From NCBI RefSeq assembly GCF_000004825.1, contig NW_008805064.1, positions 2,604,001 to 2,668,000 of the forward strand: a stretch of 64,000 bases of DNA. Reading direction: 5' to 3'. Under the pieces are notes generated by a model. The model saw nothing but the letters and a program-made list of their open reading frames with translations, did no database searches and was not told the DNA's origin. Source of the stretch: Heterostelium album PN500 (Eukaryota; Evosea; Eumycetozoa; Acytosteliales; Acytosteliaceae). Both the position numbers and the translations under genes were made by a program. This document shows positions 33,504-47,900 of this stretch, piece by piece; the first letter of the stretch is position 1, and every line of letters begins with the position of its first letter.

Positions 33504-36500
33504 TTAGAAACCATTAGTTGAAATGTCTGGCACTCCAGTATCAACAGAGGATGTTGAAGAGGTTGTACCTGTCGAGGTAGTAGTGCTGGTTGTGCTGTCA
33601 TCAGGGGATGTTGTTCCAAAATCAGTTGTACCTGTTAATGAAGTTGTGCTTTCACCTGTAGAGGTAGTACTGTCATCATTTGAAGTTGAGCCGTCTGAGG
33701 AAGTTGTTCCAATCTCAGTTGTACCTGTAGTGTCACTAGAGGAAGTAGTGGTGGGGGTGCTTTCATCAGAAGAGGTTGTACCTGTAGTACTGTCACCAGA
33801 GGAAGTAGTGGTGGTTGTGCTGTCTGAAGTTGTTCCAATATCAGTTGTACTTGTCGTGGTTGTGCTTTCACCAGAAGAGGTTGTACTTGTTAATGCTTCA
33901 TATGTAATATTACCAATGTGATATAGATTCATTCCATTCCAATTCATTACTATTGGTTTTGTGAAATCACCCATCAAATATGGCGGAACTGAACAATTTA
34001 CAAATGATGGGTCAATTGAAATGGAGCAATTAATCTGTGATCCTTCAACAATTAATTCTGGTTGTACCGAATAGTTCCAAAAGATATTATTCAATTGTAT
34101 TGTTCCTCCACTTAATGGAGTTATTGTAATATTATTGAATAGGTCTAAAAAAAAAAAGTCAATATATTTGTTTGATTAATTATTGTTAATCAACTTACCG
34201 AAAAAGATCAATTCAATTGATGTTATGTTGAGATTTATAATGGTTGAAGATTGATTATTTCTAATTAAAATAGTTGATCCATTGAGTAAAGTTAATGCTA
34301 CATGTTGATCTGAATTTGTTGTGAGTGCCAATATTGAATTATTCCATGAAATATTATTAAAGAATGATGAATTGAATTTCCCATATGGGATTGTCAATGA
34401 AAAGTTGGATGTTGTAATGTCGTTGAACAAGGTGATACTGTTATTCGGATTGGACTTGAATAATATTAAGTTGTCAAATGTAGTTGAAATGGTTGTTGGT
34501 TGTTCAATCGAATATGTTATGTTGTTCAGGGAAATAGTGGTGTTCGATGATTCAACATTCTTTGAAACATAAACGAATGATTCTCCTGGGACATCAGTAA
34601 CAATGAAGGATGGAACTGAATTAACATTATAATATCTATTTAATTGTTCTCCATTCAAATTCGATTGAACTAGAACTGATATTTGGACTGGATATGTTGC
34701 ATTATCATCATTCAAACCATTAAAGTTATCATCCAAAAATAAGGTTAGATTCAATTTTGATTCTAGAGGTTTTTAATTAATAAATTACTACTATGTTTTT
34801 GTTATTAATTAAATACTTACTGTATCCAACTGTGATTATTGATTGTTGTAAAATAATATTGCAAATAGATGGGAACTGTTATTTGAAAATATAAAGTTAA
34901 TAATAATATTTAACAAATCAAGTTGACGGATTAACTTACAGAGAAAGTGTGATACTCTGAGCTATAGTTATAATTGAAATTCGATAAATTAAATGATCCA
35001 TATTGAATAGTAATCGATTCGCTTTCTTCATTGGTAATTGTTCCAACACATCCAAAGATAGCTATTTATTTATTTAAAAGAAAACAAAGTTAGTAAATAT
35101 TAATAATAATTTATAAAAATTCTTACATTTCCAAAATACCGAAATATTTCTTTTAATTTCAATTTGGTTGGTAACAGTAATAGAAATATATTGGGTTGGC
35201 ATAAAGTATGGTGTTTCTTCATCATTATTAAGCAATTTAATAATATAGTTTCCAGGTTGTGTGATATCATAAAAGAATATTCCACTTGAGTTACTCGATG
35301 TTATGAGGTCAAAGCTTGGACCAAAAATCTGAATACTCGTGTTTGCTAAAAATGATTCTTCTTCATCGTACATATTGTTAAAGTTGGTATCATTATAAAT
35401 ATATCCATAGAAATAGGTAATCGATGTTCCACCATCTCCACCAGTTGTACTATCAGTTGTACTGCTAATCTCACCGGTTGTACTTGTGGTAGATGTAGTA
35501 GATGTGGTGGATGTCGTAGAGGTCGTCGGATCGGATGGTAAATAGGTTAGAGTATGAATATTATAAAGATCCATATCATTCCATCTCGATGTGATTACTT
35601 TAGATAATGGACCACCACTCCACTCTGGAATTGTACATTCCAATCCAATATCAATGGGATTACATTCTATTTGAACAGAGTCCACAAAATATGATGCCGA
35701 TTTATATGAATAGTCATTACTAATAACAATCCTACCACCAGTTATTGGAATTGATTTTGAAAATAGATCTATTTTAGAATATTAGGATTAATAAGTAAAA
35801 TAATATTAATAATAATAATAAATAAAATTACTTACATTGATTAACAATTTCAATGTTTCCATAGGTTATTTTGTCAAGTAAAAACTCATTTCCATTTGGT
35901 GTAATGATTCTTCCGTTTACTTGACCATCTTTGGTGAATATTACAGTTTGGTTGGTTCTTGGTGTGAAAGACAATGAGCTTTCTATCCAATCGATATTGT
36001 CAAAGAATTGGTTGGTGTACTTTCCAAAGGCGAGTGAGAGTGATTGTGAGTTGGTGCTAGTGAATGCCAATGTCTTGGATGGTGGAACATTTAAGAATCC
36101 AAGTGTTACAGAGACAGTTGAAATCTTTGTAGGATCGTCAACATCGATAACATAGTTATTGATAATCGGTGTAATTACAAGATTTGGTTTGAATCTAATA
36201 ACTGAGCTAGATGGTAAATCAATAGCTTTACTAATTGGATATGAATAGCTTCTGATTAACTGTTTTCCATCTACTTTTGATATAATATCGAAATTGGCTG
36301 ATGAAATTGAAGTATCTCTCTCACCGTCCAAATTGGTATCTAAGAACAATGATAAATCGAGTGTTGTTTCTAATATTAAAATATATATTAGTCATTAATA
36401 AAAATAAAAAATCAATGTTAATACAGTTATACTTACTGTATCTTATTGATATCTTTTGACCAACTTGATTGACTAAACAATAATCTGGGAATTTTAGTGT

Positions 36501-39500
36501 TGTAGTTTCAAACATATATACTCCATAATCCAAAAGATTATAATCACCATATTGTAATGTTACATTCTTTGAATAGGTTTCAACAGTTCCTAGGCATCCA
36601 AGTCCTGATTTTGTAAATAATGGAATATTTTGCTCCCAACCCTCAAATGTAATAGGGATATGGAATCTTGTTTGTGGAAGGAAATATGATGGATTTTCAA
36701 AGTTTGGCGATGAAGTGATGAATAGTGTATATAGTCCAAGTTGTTGTTGGTCTACCACGATCTCATAGGTACCATCTTGAGATACCTTACCAAAAATAAA
36801 GTCATCTCCTTGAGCAACACCAATTGTAAATAATTTGCCACCAATAGGAATGTCATTGGAATCCAATTTCATGTTGAAGTTTCTATCGTCAAACAAACGA
36901 CCTTTGATCGTAGTCTTGAGTTGGAGTGAAGGTGGCAATGGTAGTACTTCGGGTATTTGATTTGGATCACTTCCTTCTGGTAATAGCCATGCAGGGAATT
37001 TACCCTGATCAACACCATTCTCCTCGCTTGGTCTGGGCCATCCATCTTCATCCTTATCGTCACCGTCTGAACCATCGGTCTCGCATGACCATGACTTGCC
37101 ACTCTTTAGTTTGAAATTGATATTGAATTTAATATTAACCTTTATCTTTGTGCCAGTGATTACAGCAGATGCAATCTTTCCCCACTCTATTTTGATTAAA
37201 TCAAAATCAGAGAATGGATAGGTAAAGTCTGGTGGTGGAATCAATTTCATTGTCTTTGAGAATATTTCTATTGGACTGGGACCTGTCAACGTAAAAACAA
37301 CTATCACAGGTATGTTTAGAATCGGTGTAGATGTCCATTCTATTGGAGGAATTCCAAGAATAAAGAGTTCTTGTGAAGTTATTTTTGGCTTTTCTTCTTC
37401 TTGGCTTCCACTTTCACTATTACTGCTACTCTCGCTACTACTCTCACTGCTACTCTCACTACTACTGCTGTCCTCTTCAGTATATTGATAGGTTGAAGTG
37501 GTAGATCTTGAATAGAATGTCAACTGGACAGTTGCAATGGTTGTAACAGGTGAGGTTGGAACAATACATGATACTTTGGATGATGAGAATACTTGCACAT
37601 TAGAGCAGTCTTGAGAACCAACTGTTACCACTGTATCTTCTCCAAAAAGACCCAAATTTGAACCACTTATTTGAATCAATCTTCTTACATCCTTATCTCC
37701 TGATGAAGGATCAATACTTGTTATTGATGGAGCTAAATATTTAAAATTGAATCAAATCAATATTTAATTATAATCGTGGAATGAAATAAAAAAAATAAGC
37801 TATAAACTTACCTGAATAAGAGAATTCACTATTTTTGTTTGAAATTTGATCTGAAAGTTCAGGATTTATATGCTTAATGTAGATTTCAATGTTTTGACCA
37901 CCTCCGCGTTTGTTTATGAAAACGACTTGATCGTTGGTCGAAGATACGATTGAACATTCAAGGTTCTTGAAATATACTTTCAAAGTGCTAGTTTCTTCAA
38001 TTAAATTGGATCCATAGATTGTGATTTCCTCACCACCATCCACAGATCCTTCTTTTGGTTCAATTCGATCTATCTTTGGTTTGTCATAGTAGGTGTACGT
38101 GATATCTTGGTTGGACTGTTGTGAATCAACTGTAATTGAAACTGTTTTCGAACCTTCGTTTGTTGATTGTGGCGCAACACATACAATAGATTCATGATTC
38201 CAAGTGAAAACAGGACAGTCTTGACCATCGATGGTAACAGTATCTTTGATATTTCCAAAGTTTGATCCAACAATTTCTACAATTGTATTTCTCGCCATTC
38301 TTCCTCTATTTGGTTTGATTTCTGTGATTATTGGCTCTGTTATCAAGAATAAAAATTAATTTATGTTATTAATACAAAAAAATAAATAAACAAATTTAAC
38401 ATACTTTGATATGAGAAAAAGGTATTTTGATCATTGATTTGACCTCCAACTTTGATTTCAATTGACTTCTTCTGGCCTGTACCAGGTGGAATCTTGCATT
38501 GCAAAGAATTTGAATCTTTCCAAGTTAGTGATTGGCATGATTTTCCACCAATCTTGACATAGTTGTTTTGATCATTGGTCGGTGTCGATGATGCCAAGTT
38601 TGAAGGAACAAAGTTTGATCCACTGATAACCAAGTTGAATTCACCTTTTGTTGGTCCGTTATAATCAGAGTTTGATGGTAGTGAAGGTTCTATATTATAA
38701 TTAAAATTTATAATTTTTAATAATTAATATTTAATTTATAGTTTTGTTTAAATTTTATGATATTTACTATTGTAAGAAATCTGATGATTGATTGTATGTG
38801 TTTGATTTCCAATGAATAGCTTGAAAGGTATGTTCTTTCCAATTCCACTTGGAATTTTACATGAAAATTGATTGTAATCTATCCATTGATAATCTGTGCA
38901 TTTCTTTCCATTAATATCAGCATAGCTTGATGATGGACCACCATCTGGAACATCTTTTGGAATAAAGTTGTCTCCAGTGATTGTGATTATTGAGCCAGAT
39001 GTATCACTATTTGGAATCTCTGAGATTTCAGGAACTTTATAACTAAAGTTTCCTCTGACATTTTGACCGCCAATAAAGATCTCCAAAGGAATCACTTTAC
39101 CAATACCTTTTTGGAAAGTGCATGATATTTGCGATTCATCAATGAATGTCACATCAGAACAAACTACATTATTGATTGTCACATTGGATTCAACGGTTGA
39201 AATCCCATTGGGAATGAAATTGGATCCTTTGATTGTAATCGATTCACCTTGTGTTGTAACCTTTGGTACTTCGACAATCTTTGGTGGATTATAGTTGAAG
39301 ATATTTGCTGTTGTGTTTTGATTGTCAATTGCAACAAAGATAGTTTGATTTCTACCAATACCAGCTGGCGATGAACATTCTATTCTTTGATGATCGATCC
39401 ACTTTATATCTATACATTCACTTGATTTGACGAATACTTTTGAATCTTTAGGATCGAGCACTATTTGTGGAATAAAATTATAGCCATGAATTGTAATCTT

Positions 39501-42500
39501 TGACCCACCTTTGGTATCACTTGAATCTGAACTGACAATTATTGGTCTGGAATATGAAAAGTTCATAAGTCCCTCGATATTTGGTTGATTTCCAATTAAA
39601 ACATTCAATGTCAAGTTACCACCAATTCCAGGAGGTAGAATGCACGTGAAACAAGTGGAATTTATCCATGTGGGTGAGGAACAGTTGTTTTCACCGATCT
39701 GGAGGTAGCTTGTATCGAGGTCAGATTGAGTCAAGTATGTTTTATTGGTAGGAATGAAATTGAAACCGTATATAGTGATAATATTATTTCCACTTGTATT
39801 GAAAGCTCCAACAATCTCTGAAATATTTGGTCCTAAAATTATTTTAAATTAATAAGTAAGTGTATAAAGAATATTTAATTATAAAAACTTACTTTCATAT
39901 GAGAAATTAAAGAGATTATTATCAAATGGAGAGTTTAGCATTAACTGATTTGCTAAAAACAAAGTAATAGTGAGATTTGCACCAACACCTGGTTGAATCT
40001 CTGCAACTATCAATGTTGAATTCTCCCAAGTCATATTCTTGATGTGGTAGTGTCCAATTGAAAGGTTACTTCTGTCGAACCCACCTTCATAATTGATGGT
40101 TGGAACCGGTGTTTCAGTATCAGTCTCAATGTCATAGATGAATTTCGGTTCATTTGGTGAGAAATTGATTCCAATAATTGAAATTGTTGAACCATCGGTT
40201 ACTAAAGTATTGGTGACCACCTTATTGATTAATGGTCTTGGGAATACGAGTGGTTCCGTTGAGTTACCTGATAGTTGATCACCTATTTCGATAATAACAA
40301 CATTGTCCATTCCAACACCGGCGGGCATCCAACAAATGATACATTCGAAATCAACGGAATCTCTAAAGATAGTACTTAACTCAATGTATGGATCGAACAT
40401 TCCTGGAGTCTGATGTTTTGGTGTTTCAATGACTTGATAATTTTCGTCAAAATATGTTTTGTTGAAATGGCAAGATTCATCAACGTCACAGCTATCAAGT
40501 CGATAGAAATGCTTGGTAATATTAACATATGGAATATCATATGTGAACGTTCCAAAATTAATACCGGCAATCCAAAAGTATCCAGCATAGGCAGTGTTGT
40601 TGAATGGCTCTTGTACTACTTGGAGTATGGTTGGTGCGAAATAATCGTAGTTCAAGAAATTCGATTGTTGCTCATCAACAATAATACTGAACTGCTGTGC
40701 TTTTCCATATCCTGCATTTGACAAACAATAGATTTCATTGTCACTTATTCTTTGGATATCATGACAATCTACACTTCCAATAATTGTTGGCCAAGATGAA
40801 TAGTCAAGATTTGGATCACCAAATTGAGAGCCAATTACTCTAATCACTTCTTCACCGCTAGTCTTCCACAATACATTTGAAATTGAATCGATTTGTGGTG
40901 GCTTATGATCGATTATCGCTAGATCTTCATAGATCTGACCACCAATCTCAATGGAGATGTTCTTGTTGTATCCAGTACCATTCGTTCTGAAAATGAAATA
41001 TTCGTTGACACCACCATCGAAGCCACCAGAGACCACTGGAATAGGAATACCACCAATACTCAACTTGATGTCATTGACTGTTGATGATCGCGAGAAAAAG
41101 TTACTACCAGTAACGGTCACTTCGGAACCGATCGTATTGAACGGACCACTCGGTGTAATAGAGGAGATAACAGGTTGTAAATATCTGAATTCAAAAGAAT
41201 TTGGAAGTCGGAGTGCATCTTCGATTGAACTGATTACAGATAGAGTTTTGACTCCAAGACCAGACGGAAGCATACACTGAACTTGGCTATAGTCTCTAGC
41301 GGTTGTATATTCACAATTTTCAATGATCTGATCACCGAAATGCAATTCGAAATATTCAAGATTTCTACCATTGATAACGAGTGTTGTTTCATCCTTGGTG
41401 GCGGAGGTGAGCGGACCAACCGAGAGAACTACAGGATCCGATTGACATCTAGAGAGAATATCACCATTTTCAAAATTTACCAATGTAGATGGAACGAAAT
41501 TACATAGCTTGCCAAAGTATGTAATAATGACAAAACCTTCATCTTCACCTTCGACCAATTCACTGGGAATGTAATAGGTTGCCATTTGATCGTTATAGTT
41601 AATAACCCGCTCAGTTGTTTCCACCAAGTACAGAAGCATTTCAGTAACGATATCGACACCTAACGGAGTGACTGGGTTGTATGGGTCAAATTCATGTGCC
41701 GGTACATCACAAAAATATCGGTCTCTAGTGCCAATGAGATCTCTTAACCATTTGGATGATGCCATCATAGATTTAAAAGGAGAATCATACAGAGTCGACC
41801 AAACTGAACTAGTAGTAATATCACTCGTATTGGATTGTGCCCATTTACCAAAAGTATCATACAGTTTACCGAGAGGAATTGAATACAGATCGGTTTCACA
41901 TACTTGAGATCTTTTAAACTTATCCAAGATAGGATCAATAGGTATATCACTTGAATTCTAAATAATTAAAAATATTAATATATGTTTGTTTAGATATATT
42001 AATATTAATAGTTACTTACTTGATTAATACAAAAACTACATTTATAGATATAATTTAAATACATTATACGATCTAGATTATCAAAGATCATAGTAGGATC
42101 ATCTACCTTGCTGACTATCTTTGTTTTTAGGATATCTATGATTGTAAAGATGTCGGATGGAACATTCTCCTTGATGATCTCAACTAGCAATGGGAATGAT
42201 ATTTCATCCAATCCACTTGTGAATGTATTTTGGTAGAATACCTCATCTTGGTCTGCTTGGTTATCAATTATATCCCAAATAAATGAACTGATAAGTCCAG
42301 AGGATTGGGCAACTGGCTGTGCAACTCCATTCTTTTGATAACTTTCAATTGAAATCGGTGAAGAACAATGAATAGTTTGTTTAGAATCTGTTGATAAAAA
42401 TGGAAACACCTCCTATAAAAAATTAATTTTTAAACACATATTTTATAAATACTTTTTACAACACACACTTACTTGTTTAAATTTAAGCGCGAATGAATAA

Positions 42501-44332
42501 ACTAATGATATAAAGGTTGCAGCCAATTCGTCATTTTCAATGTGTTGAATTCTCTCATTGATATTTAGTTCTATTAATTTATAGTTGGTGTTGAGTGATG
42601 TGATGTAATGATAACTATAACTAAGGAATAAGTCATCAATACAAAGGTTATCAAGATCAAATTCGTAGTTTGTGTTATTATTTATAATTGCTGTGTGTTG
42701 TGTGCTTATTTTTATATAAAGTTGTGATGGTGGTGTTGTTGGTGGTAGTGGATAGATATCAATTAACATTTGTAATGTTCTATACATTATAAATATATTT
42801 GTATCTAAAGTGGTAACAGCAACTACATTCGGTGTGAAAATGTTATCTTGATAATTCAAAACAGTTGAATAAACAGAGTTTTGATTATCCGATGTTATAA
42901 TAACAATGTTTCTCTTTCTATCTCTAAGTTGTAGTGAAGTTTGGCGACTATGATACTTCTTAATATCAATCATTGCAATATCATCGGTTTGATAGAGTGT
43001 TTGCTCTTTGAATGCAGCAATGCAATCGGATGAACAATCGATATTCGATCCGGGAATTGCAGTCACTGTTATGTCAGTATCTACAAAACTAGGATCGAAA
43101 GGAGTCTGTGAGAGTAATGCACCGATGTTTGTGCTGACCGTATTGATTTCGAATCGGACTTGACCATCTCCAATGTAATCGTTCTGAACTACATTACCAC
43201 AGTTAGCAAAAGCACAGGCTTGTGTAATTGTTTTGTAGACCGTCGTTATCAAGAATGTATTGATAGCTTCACTCTGCGTCTTAATACACAATGTCATTCC
43301 AAGAGATGATTGGACAGTGGAGTGGAAATCAACCAAACACAAATGTGTTGTGTTGAATGCGAATCCAGCCATTTCCAACTCTGATTTCCATTGCCTGTCT
43401 TCAATTGGAATATCCATTTGTTCTGAAAAGTCATATGGAAATCTATTCTCTACTAAACCTAAACTATTTTGTGGAACCAAAGTATCAATTACTCTCTTTT
43501 TAAAATAAAATTAATATTATTTCTCTCTTTTTATTTTAAGGAAATTGAATAATACTTACTGGCATTGTTATATAACCTTTCAAATTTGGCAAAGTGTTTG
43601 ATTGTTTACCACTCAATATTTCGATATTGTTGATTGTTAATAATTTGTTGGAGGTGTCAATGGTATAATTTGTGAATAGCCGATTGAATAGCAAGCTATT
43701 GGAACCGGTAAGAGTGTTAAAGTAGATGTATGGAACCAATGGGAGCAATGTGTCTACAAACTTGTCATTCAAAGTATCGAATCTATGACAGAGAAAAGAA
43801 TGACCAACATTCAAATTTATAGGTTGATCATCTGCTAAATGATAGTCGTTTGGTAACCATTTGGTGTTGCTGGATGGTGTTACAATATTTTGACTGTCAA
43901 CAACGATAGCAGGGAAACCTGGTAGTGTATGCTTAACATGAATACCATTTCCGGAGGATGAAGATATGGCAATGATACCTTTGGACTGACCGTATTGATT
44001 AACATTCCATTGTGAATTGATTGCTGAATATTGATTTCCAAGATTACTATTAATTTTCCATGGTTTATTGTTGAACATTAAAACCTGACTCGACTTAATA
44101 CTTTCAAGTGTACGACCAAGACTGCTCTCAGAACTCGATAGATCAATTGCATATTGAATAGTTGATTGATCATCAATGTAAAGATATCCATTTGACAATG
44201 GTAGTTTCTTGATATACCACCACTGAACTATTTGGTTGTCAGGTGACAAACAATTAGGATCAGCAGCTAAACTATTATTATTACTACAAATAAATAAAAA
44301 AATAAGTAAATATATAAATATTTATTCTTCAT
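33504..44332 (-). CDS. giant secreted DNase II-like/IPT-TIG/SdrD-like protein (minus member of pair)
   Basis: Fourteen exons: 44332-43560, 43495-42473, 42412-42020, 41957-39893, 39832-38768, 38689-38405, 38336-37812, 37732-36437, 36369-35836, 35768-35127, 35061-34940, 34875-34821, 34762-34199 and 34144-33504. All junctions are GT-AG and in phase; total about 3327 aa if one base is missing in the A7 run at 44296-44302. Domains in order: signal peptide; DNase II-like domain (QWWYIKKLP, SKGIIAISS, IHVKHTLPGFP) lacking the catalytic His of HxKG and with no clear DHSK; a region shared with the plus-strand partner (about 380-900); many IPT/TIG repeats (about 905-2125); a Ser/Glu-rich spacer; SdrD-like units (KGRLFDDRNFNMKLDSND, LSLFLDTNLDGERD, LTLFLDDNFNGLNDD) alternating with crystallin-like modules; a final Ser/Thr-rich mucin-like tail. 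No membrane helix is seen, so it should be secreted. Probably an adhesive matrix or surface protein. Confidence 0.82.
33860..36440 (-). repeat. tandem duplication of an SdrD/crystallin-like module within the minus giant gene
   Basis: Two successive blocks, about 36440-35470 and about 35060-33860, encode the same order of motifs: YGDYNLLDYG versus YGSFNLSNFN; a short Cys segment; SLFLDTNLDGERD versus TLFLDDNFNGLNDD; LAFGKYTNQFFDNIDWIESS versus IPYGKFNSSFFNNISWNNSI; SRWNDMDLYNIHTLTYL versus MNWNGMNLYHIGNITYE; then a Ser/Thr-rich linker. The Thr/Ser linker of the second copy expands into the tail. Divergence at DNA level is high, so the duplication is old. Confidence 0.65.
44296..44302 (-). other. 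probable one-base deletion (A7 run) in the signal peptide of the minus giant gene
   Basis: From ATG 44332 the frame reads MKNKYLYIYLFF and then runs into a stop; the frame that continues into the long exon reads LFICSNNNSLAADPNC just after the homopolymer. One extra T (minus strand) in the run would join them into a normal signal peptide. No intron could do this, since only 16 nt separate the nearest GT and AG. Total exon length is also one base short of a multiple of three. A sequencing or assembly error in the homopolymer is most likely; a real disabling mutation is the alternative. Confidence 0.65.
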
Positions 44333-44951
44333 TTTAATAATAAATTGAAAATCGTATGATCAATCATACATACCTTTTTAATTAGAATTAGATATTAATC
44401 GTTCATTTTTAAATTAGGATTCTAAATCGCTCGTTTCACAAAACCTGAACAATGAAATAATATCTTTGGTTCCAAGCTAAAAATCTTTTCAAAAGTTAAA
44501 GATCAATCCATCAATCTTTTGTACATTTATATACCAAACGACATATGAAATGATTGAAAGAACGAGTTCCTCAAATGATCACACCAAGTTTGTTGAAGAT
44601 TCAATCAAAAATAAATATTTCTATAATTTTTAAAATATTTTTTTTTAAAAATTTTGCAGGTCTTCATTTTTGATTAGCTAATCATCTTTATGTTCGTTCA
44701 CGACTCTTCGAACCAAAATGAATGATTTTATTATTATAATACTAATGATTAGTGATCACCTTTATTTGCATATTTTTGGTGTAGGGTGTTCAACTATGAT
44801 CATAACGACGAATCTGCAAATGTAACAAAATTATCTTTTTGATTGAATAAACTACTTGGTACAAGCACGAAGCAATCACGACCGAATAGAAGTAAGTGAT
44901 CATTTGTTTCCACTCTATTCTTTTCAATTCAATTCCTTTAGAAAAGATTTG
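44333..44951. promoter_or_regulatory. 619-bp bidirectional promoter of the giant gene pair
   Basis: The two giant genes read outward from this gap. It contains a perfect 14-bp palindrome, TGATTAGCTAATCA, at 44671-44684, a related ATGATTAGTGATCACC at 44747-44762, and several TGATCA/GATCAT words (near 44355, 44575, 44798). Shared control of the pair is plausible. An in-frame ATG at 44856 exists upstream of the plus gene but would hide its signal peptide. Confidence 0.5.
44671..44684. repeat. 14-bp perfect palindrome in the bidirectional promoter
   Basis: TGATTAGCTAATCA equals its own reverse complement. It lies about 340 bp from the minus start and 270 bp from the plus start, a suitable place for a dimeric homeodomain-like or other regulator acting on both genes. 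Confidence 0.55.
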
Positions 44952-47900
44952 ATGAAAGAGATAAAAATAGTTTTATTATTCTTAACACTGATTGTGTTGC
45001 CTTCTGCACTCTCAGTGTTTGTTATTGACAGTCATGTCTATAAAGAAGGTTTCAGGATATCTATTCAACTACCGCCACAATACGCTTTTGATCCGACTAA
45101 ATTCAAGGTGACAGTAACAGACACCACCGATGTTAAAGACTGTCAATATGTTGGTGTGGTAGGTAGCGGTGATACAGTTGTCTATCAGATACCGGATCTA
45201 AGACAAGCGGTTGTCGACACTAATGGCGATGGTCTACCAGATCGACCACTGAAAAGAACCAAGTCAAATACCATCGATAAGAAATACTCTTTGGTTATAC
45301 TTGATCAAGCAACTACCAATCCTTCACAATCATTCGATTTAGAGTATATCAGTAAGTACAAATATTATTCACAAAACTACACTATTATTATTATTAGTAC
45401 TTTTATTTTATTAACTAAAATGATCTTGTATTTTTATTAGCACCATCTGTAACTGCATTACCTAATAATATAATATTAGAAGGAATGAAATCATTCAAAT
45501 TTATTGGGTTGGATCTTTTCTATCCAAATTTCGCACCTAAAATCACTATTATAGATATGATCGATCCAAATAAGTTGTACGATTGTTTTGTAACGCAAAG
45601 AGTATCAAAAGATGAAATTCAATGTGATTCTTCTCTTCAAACTATTCCACTTGGTGACTATACAGTAAACTTTGAATATCCTGGTTCATCTATTAAACTA
45701 AAATCTCTACTTAAAATATTTAATCGTAAGTTTAAAAAAAATAAAATTGAATATCGATCACTCATAAATTTAATCTAATTTTTATTTATTTTTATTTTTT
45801 TATTATTTATATCTCAAAGCAAAAATTATTAAACCACTGGACACACCCACTCTAAACTCTCATCTGATTTATGATGACCCAACTAATTTTATTACAATCA
45901 AATATAATTCACTTATTTTTGGTTTAAACATCAATCATGTAAAAGTAAATTTAGTAGGTCAGACCAAATCGGTAGACTGTAAAGTTCAACAATTAACAGG
46001 TGACAATGAAATTAAATGTTCATTAGACACTCCAGCCGAGTTTGAAGATGGTGTAGTAAATGCTATTGTCACTATAAACGGAAATACTCTAACAGAGTTT
46101 CAGCAATTTAAATTCTTTGGTATGTTAAAATAATAATGTATTATAAATGAATGAATATTAATTATTAACACTATATTTATTAGTTCCAAAGTTTAAAGAT
46201 TCTATGGTATCTGAATTCATCGGCGATATGACAGGAGGTGAAATGTTTGAGATAGAAGGAACTAATCTTGATCCTTCTGGTACCGTTTACTTTGAGACTC
46301 TAAACACTCAAGTTAAATGTATATTCAAGAAAGCAGTACCACAACAAACAGATTTCGATAGTTATGAATGCTTTGCGCCTACATTCTTCCCGACAACAGA
46401 TCCTGCTCTATGGTTATATTCTATCAAAGCAAAGATGTATGGAAGAGATTATACTACTGTTTATACTTTTCAATATAATTGTAAGTAAAATTAATATATA
46501 AATTTAATTTTAAATAAAATCTAATAAATATTGATAATCTGTAAATTAAATAGATCCAAAGATTGATAATACACAAACTTCAATGCCTATAATCAACAAA
46601 GGAAGTTCAATCGTAACAATTAAAGGAGATCATTTGACAATGGTTAACAAAGTAGATTTGAATGGCATTACTATCAATCCAAATGACTACCAAACAACTG
46701 CAAACTCGATTAACATTGAAATTGATTCCCAAGCACTATCCGTTACTAAAACAATCAAATTCTTTGTTGAAAAGGTTCAAATTGGTGCCGCCACTCCTCT
46801 TTTATTTGAAGTAGTACAAAATATAGATTTTAAATTAGTTTGTAAGTGTGTTATTGTTAGTTTTAAAATTTATTTTATTATTTTAACTTTATTAACTTAA
46901 TTGATAGCACCAAGTATCAAAGCTAGAGATGACAAATCACTTTCAATATACTTTCTCGATGATCCAACCACCAAATCTATTTTATTTGATCTCATTGATT
47001 TCCCAGAGAATCAAGACTATTCCATTATGTTGGGAGATGACGAGTTAAAGTGCGAACCAGATACCAATATATCACCAACTCCGATCAAATGCAATGGAAT
47101 CAAGCCAACCACTGAATTGACACTCCCTAAAGAATATCCATTTAAGATTGTATTTGATCCAACCAATGTCAAACCAAACTTTATAAAAGTGTTTGACACT
47201 TTACTAAAATTTAAATATATTGGTAAGTTAAATTATTTTATCATGGAGACATATAAAACAATATATTGATATTCACTTTTTCCATTTCCTAAAGGAATTT
47301 CCTTTAATGTTGAAAGTAACAAGGCAATAGATATAATGAAAATCAATTCAGGATATCTAAGATTGGTTAATGGAGAAAGATTGGATGCTGCCAATTCAAT
47401 TTCCATTGGAGAATCAATGATACCCATTGATAATGTTCTCACAATCAAGAGAGTAAATTCTCCAGATCTTTTTGTCACAGGAAGAGTCTTAAGTAACAAC
47501 GCTCAATCTCTAAAGATGCTAATAGACCGCAACACTGTCCAATACTCTGACGATCTCTTTATTATTTCTATGGTTGGTCTATATCAGAGTCATACTCCAA
47601 CTACAGTTACATTCTTTGATATCGATTTGACTACAGATGAAGTTCTTCCAACCACAACAACAATTAGAGGTATATTTATAAGTCAAAAGGATCATCTCGG
47701 TACTATATTGGTTGAAGGTGATTACGATTACAATTCAATGTTACTCACTGTTGATACCGTTACCTACGATATAAGTTTAATCAAGCAAGTTAAATCGGTT
47801 TATTCAATATCTTTGAGCACTGTTGGTTTGGACCCACCTACAAACAACTATCCAACAAATCCACCAAGAGCTATGATTGAGATTGAGTTGTTTGGAGTCA

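Noticed and set aside
33523-33921. Val/Glu/Ser-rich plus-strand frame of 132 aa
   Set aside because: Antisense of the Ser/Thr-rich tail of the minus giant gene.
44856-44951. Upstream in-frame ATG of the plus giant gene
   Set aside because: It puts 32 polar residues before a perfect signal peptide; ATG 44952 is preferred.
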